A stretch of DNA of 64,000 nucleotides from Pleomorphovibrio marinus (GTDB taxonomy: Bacteria; Bacteroidota; Bacteroidia; Cytophagales; Cyclobacteriaceae): NCBI RefSeq assembly GCF_003347495.1, contig NZ_QCXY01000009.1, positions 62,001 through 126,000 of the forward strand, in the 5' to 3' direction. Shown here piece by piece: positions 55,745 to 64,000 of this stretch. Every line of letters begins with the position of its first letter. Positions within the stretch are counted from its first letter, which is position 1. Both the position numbers and the translations under genes were made by a program. The notes below the pieces were generated by a model. The model was not told the origin of the DNA, did not search any database, and saw only the letters and a list, made by a program, of their open reading frames with translations.

Positions 55745-56863
55745 ATGGTTATTGGCATTCCCCGAGAGATCAAAAACAACGAAAATAGGGTGGCCTTGAC
55801 TCCTGCTGGGGTGAAGGAATTTACCAAAAAAGGGCATGAGGTATTTGTGCAGCAGAACGCCGGAATAGATAGCGGGTTTTCGGATGAACTTTATGAAAAA
55901 GCAGGAGCAAAAATTTTGCCCACCATAGAGGAAGTATATGCAACAGGGGAAATGATTATTAAGGTAAAAGAGCCTATTGATCAAGAATATGGCTTGATAC
56001 GCGAAAACCAACTACTTTTTACCTATTTCCATTTTGCTTCGTATGAGCCCTTAACGATGGCCATGATAGCCAGCAAAGCCATTTGTCTGGCGTATGAAAC
56101 GGTGGAGAAACCGGACAAAAGCCTGCCCCTGCTTGTCCCAATGTCTGAAGTAGCTGGAAGAATGGCGGTGCAAAAAGGTGCCAATTACCTTGAAAAACCC
56201 CTAGGCGGAAGAGGTATATTGTTGGGGGGTGTGCCAGGGACCTTACCAGCCAAAGTAATTATCCTAGGTGGAGGAGTAGTAGGAACACAGGCTGCCTGGA
56301 TGGCTGCTGGTCTAGGTGCGGATGTTACCATCATGGATGTATCACTCCCCCGCATGCGTTACCTCTCCGATGTGATGCCCGCCAACGTGAAGACCATGAT
56401 GTCCAATGAGTTTAATATCCGGAAGATGATCACTTCTGCAGACTTAATCATAGGGGCTGTATTGATTCCGGGTGCGAAAGCCCCCCACCTTATCACCAGG
56501 GACATGCTTAAGGATATGCTTCCAGGTACGGTTTTGGTAGATGTGGCAGTAGATCAAGGAGGGTGTATAGAAACCTGTAGGCCCACCACGCACGAAAACC
56601 CTACCTATGAAATAGATGGAGTATTGCACTATTGTGTGGCCAACATGCCTGGGGCAGTTCCCTATACCTCAACTCTGGCACTTACCAATGCCACCTTACC
56701 CTATGCCCTGCAACTGGCTGACAAGGGCTGGGCAAAAGCCGCCCAACACAATCCAGACCTAATTTCTGGACTTAATATCGTGAATGGGGAGGTGGTTTAT
56801 GAAGCGGTGGCAAAAACCTTTGACCTTCCTTATGTGCCGGTTTCCAAGTACATAAAACATTAA
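55745..56863 (+). CDS. ald: Alanine dehydrogenase
   Basis: The 372-residue protein converts L-alanine and NAD to pyruvate, ammonia and NADH. It begins MVIGIPREIKNNENRVALTPAGV, the family signature, and carries the NAD-binding Rossmann motif GGGVVGTQAAWMAAGLGADVTIMD (about 175-198) and the substrate region LLFTYFHFASYEPLT. Length is normal. The gene is monocistronic. Confidence 0.95.
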   Translation: MVIGIPREIKNNENRVALTPAGVKEFTKKGHEVFVQQNAGIDSGFSDELYEKAGAKILPTIEEVYATGEMIIKVKEPIDQEYGLIRENQLLFTYFHFASYEPLTMAMIASKAICLAYETVEKPDKSLPLLVPMSEVAGRMAVQKGANYLEKPLGGRGILLGGVPGTLPAKVIILGGGVVGTQAAWMAAGLGADVTIMDVSLPRMRYLSDVMPANVKTMMSNEFNIRKMITSADLIIGAVLIPGAKAPHLITRDMLKDMLPGTVLVDVAVDQGGCIETCRPTTHENPTYEIDGVLHYCVANMPGAVPYTSTLALTNATLPYALQLADKGWAKAAQHNPDLISGLNIVNGEVVYEAVAKTFDLPYVPVSKYIKH

Positions 56864-56875
56864 GACAACTAATAA

Positions 56876-56894
56876 CCAACTCTAGGAGGGTTGG
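56876..56894. terminator. Small hairpin between convergent genes
   Basis: CCAAC (56876-56880) pairs with GTTGG (56890-56894), with further partial pairing. It is short and lacks a clear T run, so it is only a weak terminator candidate between ald and the AlkB-like gene. Confidence 0.35.
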
Positions 56895-56910
56895 CTTAAA
56901 GCTACCATCC

Positions 56911-57993
56911 TTATCGGTGAAATTGTCTTGCCCTCCACTTATCCAGCCGGGTATCCATGATCCGGAACCAAAGTGGAGGAATCAATGCCACAAGAAGCAT
57001 AGCCGAATAGCCCGCGGGAAGCTGCGGGCTTTCATCGTAGTGGTTCAGTACCTGGTAAGGTTTATAGGCGTAGGCATGGTGATCGGAATGCCGTTGCAAC
57101 TGGAAAAGCAAAAAATTACTTACTACGTGGCTGGCATTCCAGGAATGTAGGGGTGTTACTTTTTCATAGTTGCCATTGGAAAGTTTTCTCCTCTCCATAC
57201 CGTAATGCTCGATATAATTCACCAGCTCCAGCAAGGTGAAAGCAAGTAGGGCCTGACTTGTATAAAATAAAGGCAACTCCCAAAACCATCCCCCATACAG
57301 AAGATAGAAAACAAGCAGGATAATCGCTATAAAAAGGATGGGGCAAAAAGTGAAAGCGATCATCTGATTATTGAGGTTTATCGTGTTTTTCCTTCTTTTC
57401 TTAAGTCGGGCAGCTTCCAGTTTACAGGCAGAAAAATACCCTCCAAAAACGGACCTAGGCCAAAATGCATAAAAAGACTCCCCCTGTCTGCTGGTAGCTG
57501 GATCCTCAGGTGTGGCCACCCGCACATGGTGCCCACGGTTGTGTTCTATCAAAAAATGCATATAACCTACAGTGAGCAGGAGAATCTTGGCATAGCTCTG
57601 CTGCCAAATGGAAGTTTTATGCCCCAATTCGTGGGCAACAGTAATCCCTATACCTCCTGTAACCAAGGCTGTTCCACTAATCAAAGCTATCCATTCTATC
57701 CAGGATAGGGGATGTAATGCTACGACATAAAAACACCAACCCAAAAGGGCAAGTTGAACATACACCCAGCCATAAGTGATCCAACGATAAAATCTTATTT
57801 TCATAATCCTGGAAACCGCCTCTTTGGGAACATTGCTTTTATCCTTTTTTACCAAATAATCAAGTAGGGGAACCAGGATAAAAGAAAATACATGAATGGA
57901 AAACATCCAGCCCCCGCCAAGGTAGTATCCAAGAACCAATAGTAGAGGGAGTATTAGGGCGCTAAAGAATCCTATTTTTTTTATAGCTTTCAT
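56911..57993 (-). CDS. AlkB-type membrane-bound diiron monooxygenase (alkane 1-monooxygenase)
   Basis: The 360-residue integral membrane protein has several hydrophobic helices and the histidine boxes of the alkane hydroxylase/desaturase family: HELGHK (about 120), EHNRGHH (about 149-155), the AlkB-type NYIEHYG (about 261-267) and LQRHSDHH (about 299-306). AlkB hydroxylates the terminal methyl of medium-chain alkanes and needs rubredoxin and a reductase. Neither lies nearby. Whether the natural substrate is alkane, fatty acid or another hydrocarbon cannot be told. Confidence 0.88.
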   Translation of the reverse strand: MKAIKKIGFFSALILPLLLVLGYYLGGGWMFSIHVFSFILVPLLDYLVKKDKSNVPKEAVSRIMKIRFYRWITYGWVYVQLALLGWCFYVVALHPLSWIEWIALISGTALVTGGIGITVAHELGHKTSIWQQSYAKILLLTVGYMHFLIEHNRGHHVRVATPEDPATSRQGESFYAFWPRSVFGGYFSACKLEAARLKKRRKNTINLNNQMIAFTFCPILFIAIILLVFYLLYGGWFWELPLFYTSQALLAFTLLELVNYIEHYGMERRKLSNGNYEKVTPLHSWNASHVVSNFLLFQLQRHSDHHAYAYKPYQVLNHYDESPQLPAGYSAMLLVALIPPLWFRIMDTRLDKWRARQFHR

Positions 57994-58139
57994 TTTTTAA
58001 TTCAGTCACCTACCCAACTCATTTAAACGGTAAAACTGGGAATCTAGCTTAATGCAAATTATGATTTTAATCAGCTTTTTCCATATTCGACATCATGAAT
58101 TTTAGACTACAAGCTACCTAGCTTTGCAATTGTAACCTT

Positions 58140-59504
58140 TTGAATACAACCATGGAGAGCCAAATATTGATCAAAAAATATAACGTCCCTGCACCGAGAT
58201 ATACCAGTTATCCCCCTGTGCCATTTTGGGATAATCAAATTGACGGTACCTCTTGGCATGAGCTTGTAAAAGATGCCTATCGTCAATTTGGGGATAGGGA
58301 AGGCATACAGCTATATATTCACCTCCCCTATTGTGAAAGCCTATGCACCTATTGCGGGTGCAATAAGCGCATTACAACCAATCACAAGGTGGAGCTGCCT
58401 TATATTTCCACCGTAATGAAAGAATGGGACAATTACCTAAGGATTCTACCCGAAAAGCCACTGCTTTCCGGAATACACCTAGGGGGTGGAACACCTACCT
58501 TTTTCTCCCCTGAAAGTCTCCAGATACTGATCAGGCATATTAGAAACAGCACCAGGATTACACCTGATGCGGAATTTAGTTTTGAGGGGCATCCAAATAA
58601 CACCACTAAATCCCACCTACAGGCCCTCTATGAGGTGGGGTTCCGACGGGTGAGTTATGGTATTCAGGATTTTGACGAGAAAGTGCAAAAAGCCATCCAT
58701 AGGGTTCAACCTCTGGAAAATGTAGAAAGGGCCACTCGCCAAGCCAGGGAAATAGGATATACTTCGGTGAATTTTGATTTGATCTATGGCTTGCCCCACC
58801 AAACCCAATCCACCATCAAGGACACCTTTGAAAAAGTAGCTAGCCTCCGGCCAGACCGCATTGCCTTTTACAGTTATGCCCATTTGCCTACGGTTTTTCC
58901 AGCTCAAAGAAGTTTCGAGGCCCATTTGCCAAACGAGGAGGCCAAGCGTTCCCTGTACGAGACAGGAAAGTCGCTGCTTTCCGGGATGGGTTATTTGGAA
59001 ATAGGCATGGATCATTTTGCATTACCGCAGGACCCATTAAATGTAGCCAAAGTAGCCGGGAACTTACACCGTAATTTTATGGGCTACACTACCATGCCCT
59101 CCAAGATATTGATTGGCTTAGGCAACAGTGCCATAAGTGATGTCTATTTGGGGTATTCCCAAAACGAAAAGAAAATAGAGTGCTATAAAGAACATATAGT
59201 GGCAGGAACTTCTCCACTCATAAAAGGGCACAGGCTTACGAATACAGATTTGAAAATGAAAAACACAATCCTGTCCCTCATATGTAATAATGAAGCCAAA
59301 TGGGAACCAGGGTATGACCCATTTTCCCAACCTCATTGGGCCTATGCCCTGAAAACCTTTGAGGAAGAAGGGCTTATTGCCTTTGACCTGGAAGGCATCC
59401 GGATTTTGGATAAGGGAGTAGCCTTTGTAAGAAACATCTGTATGGCCCTGGACCCCTATTTTCAACAGCAACTTGAAAAACCGGTTTTTAGTAAGGCCAT
59501 CTGA
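58140..59504 (+). CDS. hemN: Oxygen-independent coproporphyrinogen III oxidase
   Basis: The 454-residue radical SAM enzyme decarboxylates coproporphyrinogen III to protoporphyrinogen IX for heme synthesis without oxygen. The cluster-binding motif is CESLCTYCGC (Cys65, Cys69, Cys72 with Cys74 next), and SAM-binding GGGTPTFFSPE follows. Length and the C-terminal HemN domain are normal. Met1 (58140) or Met5 (58152, MESQILIKK) could be the start. A TAGCTTTG element at 58119-58126 would leave almost no leader for Met1, which slightly favours Met5. Confidence 0.92.
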   Translation: MNTTMESQILIKKYNVPAPRYTSYPPVPFWDNQIDGTSWHELVKDAYRQFGDREGIQLYIHLPYCESLCTYCGCNKRITTNHKVELPYISTVMKEWDNYLRILPEKPLLSGIHLGGGTPTFFSPESLQILIRHIRNSTRITPDAEFSFEGHPNNTTKSHLQALYEVGFRRVSYGIQDFDEKVQKAIHRVQPLENVERATRQAREIGYTSVNFDLIYGLPHQTQSTIKDTFEKVASLRPDRIAFYSYAHLPTVFPAQRSFEAHLPNEEAKRSLYETGKSLLSGMGYLEIGMDHFALPQDPLNVAKVAGNLHRNFMGYTTMPSKILIGLGNSAISDVYLGYSQNEKKIECYKEHIVAGTSPLIKGHRLTNTDLKMKNTILSLICNNEAKWEPGYDPFSQPHWAYALKTFEEEGLIAFDLEGIRILDKGVAFVRNICMALDPYFQQQLEKPVFSKAI

Positions 59505-60797
59505 TTAATAACCATTCATCAAGTCCTCGATTTCTTCTGCCTCGATGGGAATATTTGCCATAAGGTCTGTAAACCCATTTTCACGGATAAGGATATTGTT
59601 TTCCAGCCGAACACCTATGCCTTCTTCTCTCACATATATGCCCGGCTCCACCGTGAATACCATTCCCGGTTGCACTGGATCATACATGGTGCCAACATCA
59701 TGGACATCCAATCCAAGATGGTGTGAGGTGCCATGCATAAAATATTTTCGGTAGGCTGGTGATTTTGGATCCTGGCTTGCGATATCCCCCTTGTCCAAAA
59801 GACCCAAACTAAGCAATTCAGATTCCATGATTTTACCCACCTCTACATGGTAATCCTGTATGGTAACCCCTGGTTTTAGCAGATCACAAGCCGCCCTTTG
59901 CACCCGCAACACCGCATCATAGATGGCTCTTTGGCGTTTGGTGAATTTACCGTTTACGGGTATTGTGCGGCTCATATCTGCATTATAATTGCCATATTCA
60001 GCCCCCACATCAAACAAGAGCAAGTCACCGTCTTTACACACCTGATCATTGGAAATATAATGCAGGACGCAGGCATTGGCCCCTGAGGCAATGATGGGTT
60101 CATAGGCAAACCCCCTACTTCCGGACCTTACGAATTCATGCTGGTATTCGGCTTCAATTTCGTATTCCCTCACACCAGGCTTGACAAATTGCAGAATCCG
60201 GCGAAAGCCCTGTTCCGTAATATCACATGCTACCTGCAACTGAGTTATTTCCTCTGGTTCCTTGATGGAGCGAATTTCGTGCATCAAGGGGGCCACCCTT
60301 CTATAAGTATGGAGGGGAAAGCGCTTCTTGCAATGCTGTATAAAACGAGCATCCCGAGTTTCCACATTCACCGCTGCCCTGAGGTGTTCGTTGGTATTAA
60401 GGTACACCTCATTGCTGAGTGCCATTAGCTGGGCAAATATGCCTTCAAATTCGTCCAACCAAAGTACTTGCTCAATTCCTGAAGCCGCAAAAGCCTCCTC
60501 CTTTGTGTATTTATGCCCCTCCCAAATGGCGATATGTTCATCGGTTTTACGGATGAACAACATTTCACGCATCTCCTTTTTGGGAAAATTGGGGCAAAGC
60601 ACCAGGATACTTTCCTCTTGGTCTATTCCGGTGAGATAAAAAAGGTCATTGTTTTGGCGGAAACGCATGGTCCCGTCCGCATTGGTGGGCATAATGTCGT
60701 TGGAATGGAAAACGGCCAGTGCCTGTGCGGAAAGTTTATCCACCAGTTTCTTCCTGTTTTTGATGTAAAGGCTGGAATCTGCTGCTTGGTATCTCAT
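59505..60797 (-). CDS. pepP: Xaa-Pro aminopeptidase P
   Basis: The 430-residue M24 metallopeptidase removes N-terminal residues preceding proline. The N-terminal AMP-N domain has ALAVFHSNDIMPTNADGTMRFRQNNDLFYLTGI. Metal ligands are visible: DVGAEYGNYNADMSRT (two Asp), HGTSHHLGLDVHD (His), VEPGIYV (Glu) and VRLENNILI (Glu). Length is normal. It ends directly next to hemN on the opposite strand (their stops abut). A promoter lies at 60819-60851. Confidence 0.94.
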   Translation of the reverse strand: MRYQAADSSLYIKNRKKLVDKLSAQALAVFHSNDIMPTNADGTMRFRQNNDLFYLTGIDQEESILVLCPNFPKKEMREMLFIRKTDEHIAIWEGHKYTKEEAFAASGIEQVLWLDEFEGIFAQLMALSNEVYLNTNEHLRAAVNVETRDARFIQHCKKRFPLHTYRRVAPLMHEIRSIKEPEEITQLQVACDITEQGFRRILQFVKPGVREYEIEAEYQHEFVRSGSRGFAYEPIIASGANACVLHYISNDQVCKDGDLLLFDVGAEYGNYNADMSRTIPVNGKFTKRQRAIYDAVLRVQRAACDLLKPGVTIQDYHVEVGKIMESELLSLGLLDKGDIASQDPKSPAYRKYFMHGTSHHLGLDVHDVGTMYDPVQPGMVFTVEPGIYVREEGIGVRLENNILIRENGFTDLMANIPIEAEEIEDLMNGY

Positions 60798-60818
60798 TAT
60801 GGTTGGGTTTTAAAAAAG

Positions 60819-60851
60819 CAAAGGTAGTAAATTGTCTATGGAAATCCCCAA
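60819..60851 (-). promoter_or_regulatory. Putative promoter of pepP
   Basis: TTG (60851-60849) and TACCTTTG (60826-60819), 22 bases apart, match the Bacteroidota consensus. The transcript would start about 16 bases before the ATG. Confidence 0.5.
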
Positions 60852-60949
60852 TGTACTTCTTGAGGGATGGGCAGGGCATAGTTATCAACCTTTGAAAGCC
60901 ATTTAATCGAGGAAAATAGGGATTATTTCCGTATCTGTCCTCTCTCCCT

Positions 60950-61050
60950 ACCCTGAGTACCCTTCGGTACAGGACGGAATTTTGCCTCCTGTTCCCTTCA
61001 GATGCCACCTTGTGACGAACACCCTTGCTATTGGTTAGTGGTTGGCGGTT
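60950..61050 (-). pseudogene. Possible group II intron 5' fragment
   Basis: On the minus strand this stretch reads AACCAATAGCAAGGGTGT, then AAGGTGGCATCTGAAGG, then GGAGGCAAAA. I recall this arrangement from domain I of bacterial group II introns, which carry similar AACCAATAGCA, GTGGAATCTGAAGGAAGC and GGAGGCAAA segments. No maturase gene, domain V or domain VI is present, so it would be a relic. The match is from memory and needs a covariance search. The remaining bases of 60852-61112 show a hairpin GTACC-CTTC-GGTAC but no gene. Confidence 0.4.
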
Positions 61051-61112
61051 ATAAATCCCCACAGTAAACTTTCATCTCCTAATCAGTTACCATGCAAGGC
61101 ACCCCAAATAAA

Positions 61113-61139
61113 AACCCCCGAAGCTGGGCTCCGGGGGTT
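61113..61139 (-). terminator. Rho-independent terminator after the second SusD gene
   Basis: AACCCCCG...AGC pairs with GCT...CGGGGGTT around TGG, with one internal mismatch. The minus strand then runs into TTTTTATTT. It lies about 40 bases past the susD stop. Confidence 0.85.
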
Positions 61140-61180
61140 AGTAAAGATTATCTAAACTTACCTAACTACTTTTTTCAATT

Positions 61181-62884
61181 TTAGCAATCCGCACCGGGAT
61201 ATCCACAATTTTGTCGATAACCGCCATCAGTACGATCAATTTGATCCAATGGTATAGGCCTGAGGATATGAAAATCCTGGATATTCGGCGCCGCTTCCAC
61301 GTTGTGGGCTCTCACCCTTTGGACCAATGTTCCAGTACGGGTAAGGTCAAACCAACGATGGCCTTCACCGTCCAGCTCCCTGGCCCTTTCATCAAGAAGG
61401 AAATCCAGGGTGGCATCAGCAGCAGAAATTTCCATTTGAGCTTCCATGCCTGGCCATGCTGCCCGTCGGCGGATCACATTGATATCATCAGCGGCACCAG
61501 AGGTGTTGCCTTGCATTATCCTAGCCTCTGCACGGATTAAATATGCATCCGCCAACCTCATCAAGGGATGGTCTCTTTGTCCCTGTTCATGTTGCCTATT
61601 AGGCCTGGTAGGGTCAATCCACTTGTTCAGGGTAGGGTAGAACCTTTCGTCGTATTGCGCTCTGGTGAACACCCGATAAGGTGCACTTAATCTTCTTTGA
61701 TCCGTCCATTCCTGGTCTTTACCAGGGCCGGGGATATACACTGCTGTGTCCCCAAGCGCAAATTTCCTCTCACCAACCCTATTGGAAGCGACATATCCTG
61801 CATCGGCTTCTGCTTGTGTCCACGTAGGTATTCCCCCTTCATTGTTTGAAAACCATACGTGCTTGTAGGTTTTATCATACCTGGAGTCAATGTCCCTATT
61901 CCACAACGCCAGGTGAAAATCCGTGGGCCTAAACCGCTTCCAAGGCCTTCCGTTCTCGGTATCCCTGGCCATACCCGGCAACACATCATATTCCATCAAG
62001 AAATAGAGGTGACCTCTATGTCCTTGATTATCTATACCTTCGTCCACCTGGTTTTTGTTGTTCTGCACAGACCAAACGACCTCAGCATTTCGCTGATTGT
62101 CAATTTCCCAAAGATCAGCAAGATCTTCTAGCAATTGGAAACCGTAATTATCAATCACATTGGTCATCAAACGCTCTGCCTCTTGAGCATCACTGTTCCC
62201 ATTTCCGTAAGATTGATAGGCCCTGGTCATAAATACTTTCGCCAGCAGAAACTCAGCCGCTGGTCTGGAAGCCCTCATATAATCCCCTGGAGCAGCCGGA
62301 AGGGTTTGAATGGCAAATTGCAAATCCGGAATGATGGCCTCCGAATAAATCTGTTCAGCAGGCGTCCGGTTAGCTGTGATTTCCACTCCTTCGGTTTCTT
62401 CCAAACTTAAATGCACATCCCCATAAAACCTCACCAAATTGAAGTAGAACAAGGCCCTGAGAAACCTCACTTCGGCAATCCTGGTAGTAATCAATTCTTC
62501 CGACATCCCAGAAATTTCAGAGGACCGATTGATCACCGCATTTGCCTGGTTAATGCCCCTAAAGAAATCCCTCCAGGTATCTCTTACAAAACCTTGAGTG
62601 GGATTGAGGGCCCCATCATAAAGATTGAGCATTTTATGGCTTCCGTCGGCGCCATTGGTATGAACATCTGTACCGAAAACGGTCATTGAAAACCCCCTTT
62701 CCGGCCCATAGAAAAACTTGTTTTCCGCATAGGTGGCATTTACTGCTGCTTCCAAGCCCGCAGGAGTTGTATAAAATGTCCCAGCGGATACGCCAGTCAC
62801 CAAGTTTTCCTCCAAGTAGTCTTCGCAAGACTGTGACATAAAGGCTGTGGCAACTATGGCTAACGTTATTATGTATTTTTTCAT
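61181..62884 (-). CDS. RagB/SusD-family nutrient-binding lipoprotein (second locus)
   Basis: The 567-residue protein has a signal peptide ending MSQSC (lipobox), followed by EDYLEENLVTGVSAGTFYTTPAGLEAAVNATY, a typical SusD beginning. The TPR-like region RIAEVRFLRALFYFNLVRFYGDVHL and the C-terminal LMRLADAYLIRAEARIMQGN with FLLDERARELDGEGHRWFDLTRTGTL are clear. It pairs with the SusC-type gene 12 bases upstream. Substrate unknown. Confidence 0.95.
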   Translation of the reverse strand: MKKYIITLAIVATAFMSQSCEDYLEENLVTGVSAGTFYTTPAGLEAAVNATYAENKFFYGPERGFSMTVFGTDVHTNGADGSHKMLNLYDGALNPTQGFVRDTWRDFFRGINQANAVINRSSEISGMSEELITTRIAEVRFLRALFYFNLVRFYGDVHLSLEETEGVEITANRTPAEQIYSEAIIPDLQFAIQTLPAAPGDYMRASRPAAEFLLAKVFMTRAYQSYGNGNSDAQEAERLMTNVIDNYGFQLLEDLADLWEIDNQRNAEVVWSVQNNKNQVDEGIDNQGHRGHLYFLMEYDVLPGMARDTENGRPWKRFRPTDFHLALWNRDIDSRYDKTYKHVWFSNNEGGIPTWTQAEADAGYVASNRVGERKFALGDTAVYIPGPGKDQEWTDQRRLSAPYRVFTRAQYDERFYPTLNKWIDPTRPNRQHEQGQRDHPLMRLADAYLIRAEARIMQGNTSGAADDINVIRRRAAWPGMEAQMEISAADATLDFLLDERARELDGEGHRWFDLTRTGTLVQRVRAHNVEAAPNIQDFHILRPIPLDQIDRTDGGYRQNCGYPGADC

Positions 62885-62896
62885 GATTGCTGCTAG

Positions 62897-64000
62897 TTAG
62901 AATGACACATTTACACCTAGGATAAATTGACGAGGGGACGGAACAGTGCCAGAATCAATATCACCGGCGAGTTCTGGATCCCAAGTATCGAAATTCGCCC
63001 AAAAAATAGGGTTCTGAGCCTGTACATAAACCCTTGCCCTACTCATATACAGTTTACTGGCAATAGGTGTGGGGAGGTTATATCCCATTGTCACATTCCT
63101 TAACTTCACAAAACTACCGTCAAAATAGCTCCTTGTGGATCCATTCCTTGGGAATTCCTGATTTACGTTTGGCCTAGGGTTCTCGTTACTGGGATTATCG
63201 ATGGTCCAATAGTCAACGTTCAGGTTGTTGTACCTTCCAAACAACCCATTGTTGCTGTCATGGAAACGGCTTCTGACCATGTGCCCTATTCTGTAGAAGA
63301 AGAACACGCTAAAGTCGAAATTGCCGAATTGGAACCTGTTGGTGATTCCCCCCATAAAATTGGGGACATCTGATCCCAAAACCACCCTATCTGCAGGGGT
63401 GATTACACCATCTCCATCCACATCCCTTAACTTAATTTCACCGGGAAGTTTTTGATCCATTTCAAAAGCCAAATCAACTTCATCAGCCTGCCAAATACCT
63501 ATTTTTTCATAATCAAAAAACACTTCAATGGGTTGACCTATAAACCATTGGTTACCCACATCATCAATGGAGTTTCCTTGTTCATCTCTCAACACCAGGT
63601 CAACAATCTCTTCATTCCAAGAGGAAACGTTAAACTGTATGTCCCACCTAAATTTTGGGGAATCTACGGGAGTGGCATTCAAGGTCAATTCCACACCACT
63701 GGAGCGGGTAGCACCAATGTTCTGGAGTATGTTTTGATAACCTGATGTAAACGGTAGATTTCTCTCCAAAAGGATATCGGTAGTATTGGTCACAAAGTAT
63801 TCGAAAGAACCCGTTAACTGATTATTAAATAGACCAAAATCCACACCTGCATTAACAGTAGAGGAAATCTCCCAACCCAAGTCGGGATTAGGGATTTCTC
63901 CCAACCCATACCCCAGGGCTTGGGTATCCCCAAAGGCATATACCGTTCTTCTCAGTCTTCCTAAGGTTTGATATGGATCTACAGAAGTGTTGCCTACTCG
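62897..64000 (-). CDS. SusC/RagA-family TonB-linked transporter (partial, N-terminus beyond window)
   Basis: The reading frame is open to the window edge, where the upstream residues read RVGNTSVDPYQTLGRLRRTVYAFGDTQ, so the start is not seen. The visible ~367 residues are the C-terminal half of the barrel: IPNPDLGWEISSTVNAGVDFGLFNNQLTGSFEYFVTNTTDILLERNLPF, VDGDGVITPADRVVLGSDVPNFMGGITNRF, and SYFDGSFVKLRNVTMGYNLP, ending FILGVNVSF. It is the partner of the SusD protein immediately downstream. It is a different pair from the 13-18 kb locus. Confidence 0.92.
   Translation of the reverse strand, partial: RVGNTSVDPYQTLGRLRRTVYAFGDTQALGYGLGEIPNPDLGWEISSTVNAGVDFGLFNNQLTGSFEYFVTNTTDILLERNLPFTSGYQNILQNIGATRSSGVELTLNATPVDSPKFRWDIQFNVSSWNEEIVDLVLRDEQGNSIDDVGNQWFIGQPIEVFFDYEKIGIWQADEVDLAFEMDQKLPGEIKLRDVDGDGVITPADRVVLGSDVPNFMGGITNRFQFGNFDFSVFFFYRIGHMVRSRFHDSNNGLFGRYNNLNVDYWTIDNPSNENPRPNVNQEFPRNGSTRSYFDGSFVKLRNVTMGYNLPTPIASKLYMSRARVYVQAQNPIFWANFDTWDPELAGDIDSGTVPSPRQFILGVNVSF

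Overview
The window looks like chromosomal DNA of a marine-type Bacteroidota, most likely order Cytophagales and near the Cyclobacteriaceae (inference). The reasons are two SusC/SusD outer-membrane import pairs, DUF5686, DUF4290 and DUF3109 proteins, a PorP/SprF partner beside a giant SprB-repeat protein with a type IX (gliding-motility) C-terminal domain, fused E1 alpha/beta dehydrogenase, and promoter-like sites of the Bacteroidota TTTG / TAnnTTTG type. Coding density is high. No prophage, insertion sequence or CRISPR array was seen.

Layout. 1-5 kb, minus strand: a classical translation operon, tRNA-Tyr, tRNA-Gly, tRNA-Thr, tuf, tRNA-Trp, secE, nusG, rplK, rplA, rplJ, rplL, with a good promoter upstream of tRNA-Tyr. 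5-12.8 kb: an M1 aminopeptidase lipoprotein, a stand-alone biotin carrier protein, pyrH-frr, a decayed lipocalin-like remnant and a DUF5686 outer-membrane protein. 13-24.5 kb: a surface nutrient locus with SusC/SusD, then a calcium-loop-rich FG-GAP/ASPIC-UnbV lipoprotein and two consecutive vanadium haloperoxidase-type lipoproteins. 24.5-32.8 kb: housekeeping genes (nadD, gmk, a sigma/anti-sigma pair, a lipid A-type acyltransferase, a UvrD/PcrA helicase, DUF4290, murA).

32.8-45.2 kb: a PorP/SprF gene and an 11.3-kb gene for a 3,773-residue cell-surface protein built from roughly 40 SprB-type repeats. Seven of these repeats have been tandemly duplicated as one ~1.64-kb block. 45.8-51 kb: a small beta-barrel protein, a DUF3109 protein, a FecA-like TonB receptor and the RNase P RNA gene. 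51-60.8 kb: an NtrC-type regulator without a DNA-binding domain, a 39-residue lipoprotein, fused branched-chain/pyruvate-type E1, alanine dehydrogenase, an AlkB-type hydroxylase, HemN-type coproporphyrinogen oxidase and aminopeptidase P. 61-64 kb: a second SusD and the C-terminal part of its SusC, which runs off the window.

The most distinctive points are the giant adhesin with its block duplication, the SusCD/FG-GAP/double haloperoxidase cluster, a MurA whose catalytic cysteine position is aspartate (predicting fosfomycin insensitivity), and several gene or RNA relics in intergenic DNA. All calls come from reading the sequence and recalled family knowledge; no database search was run.
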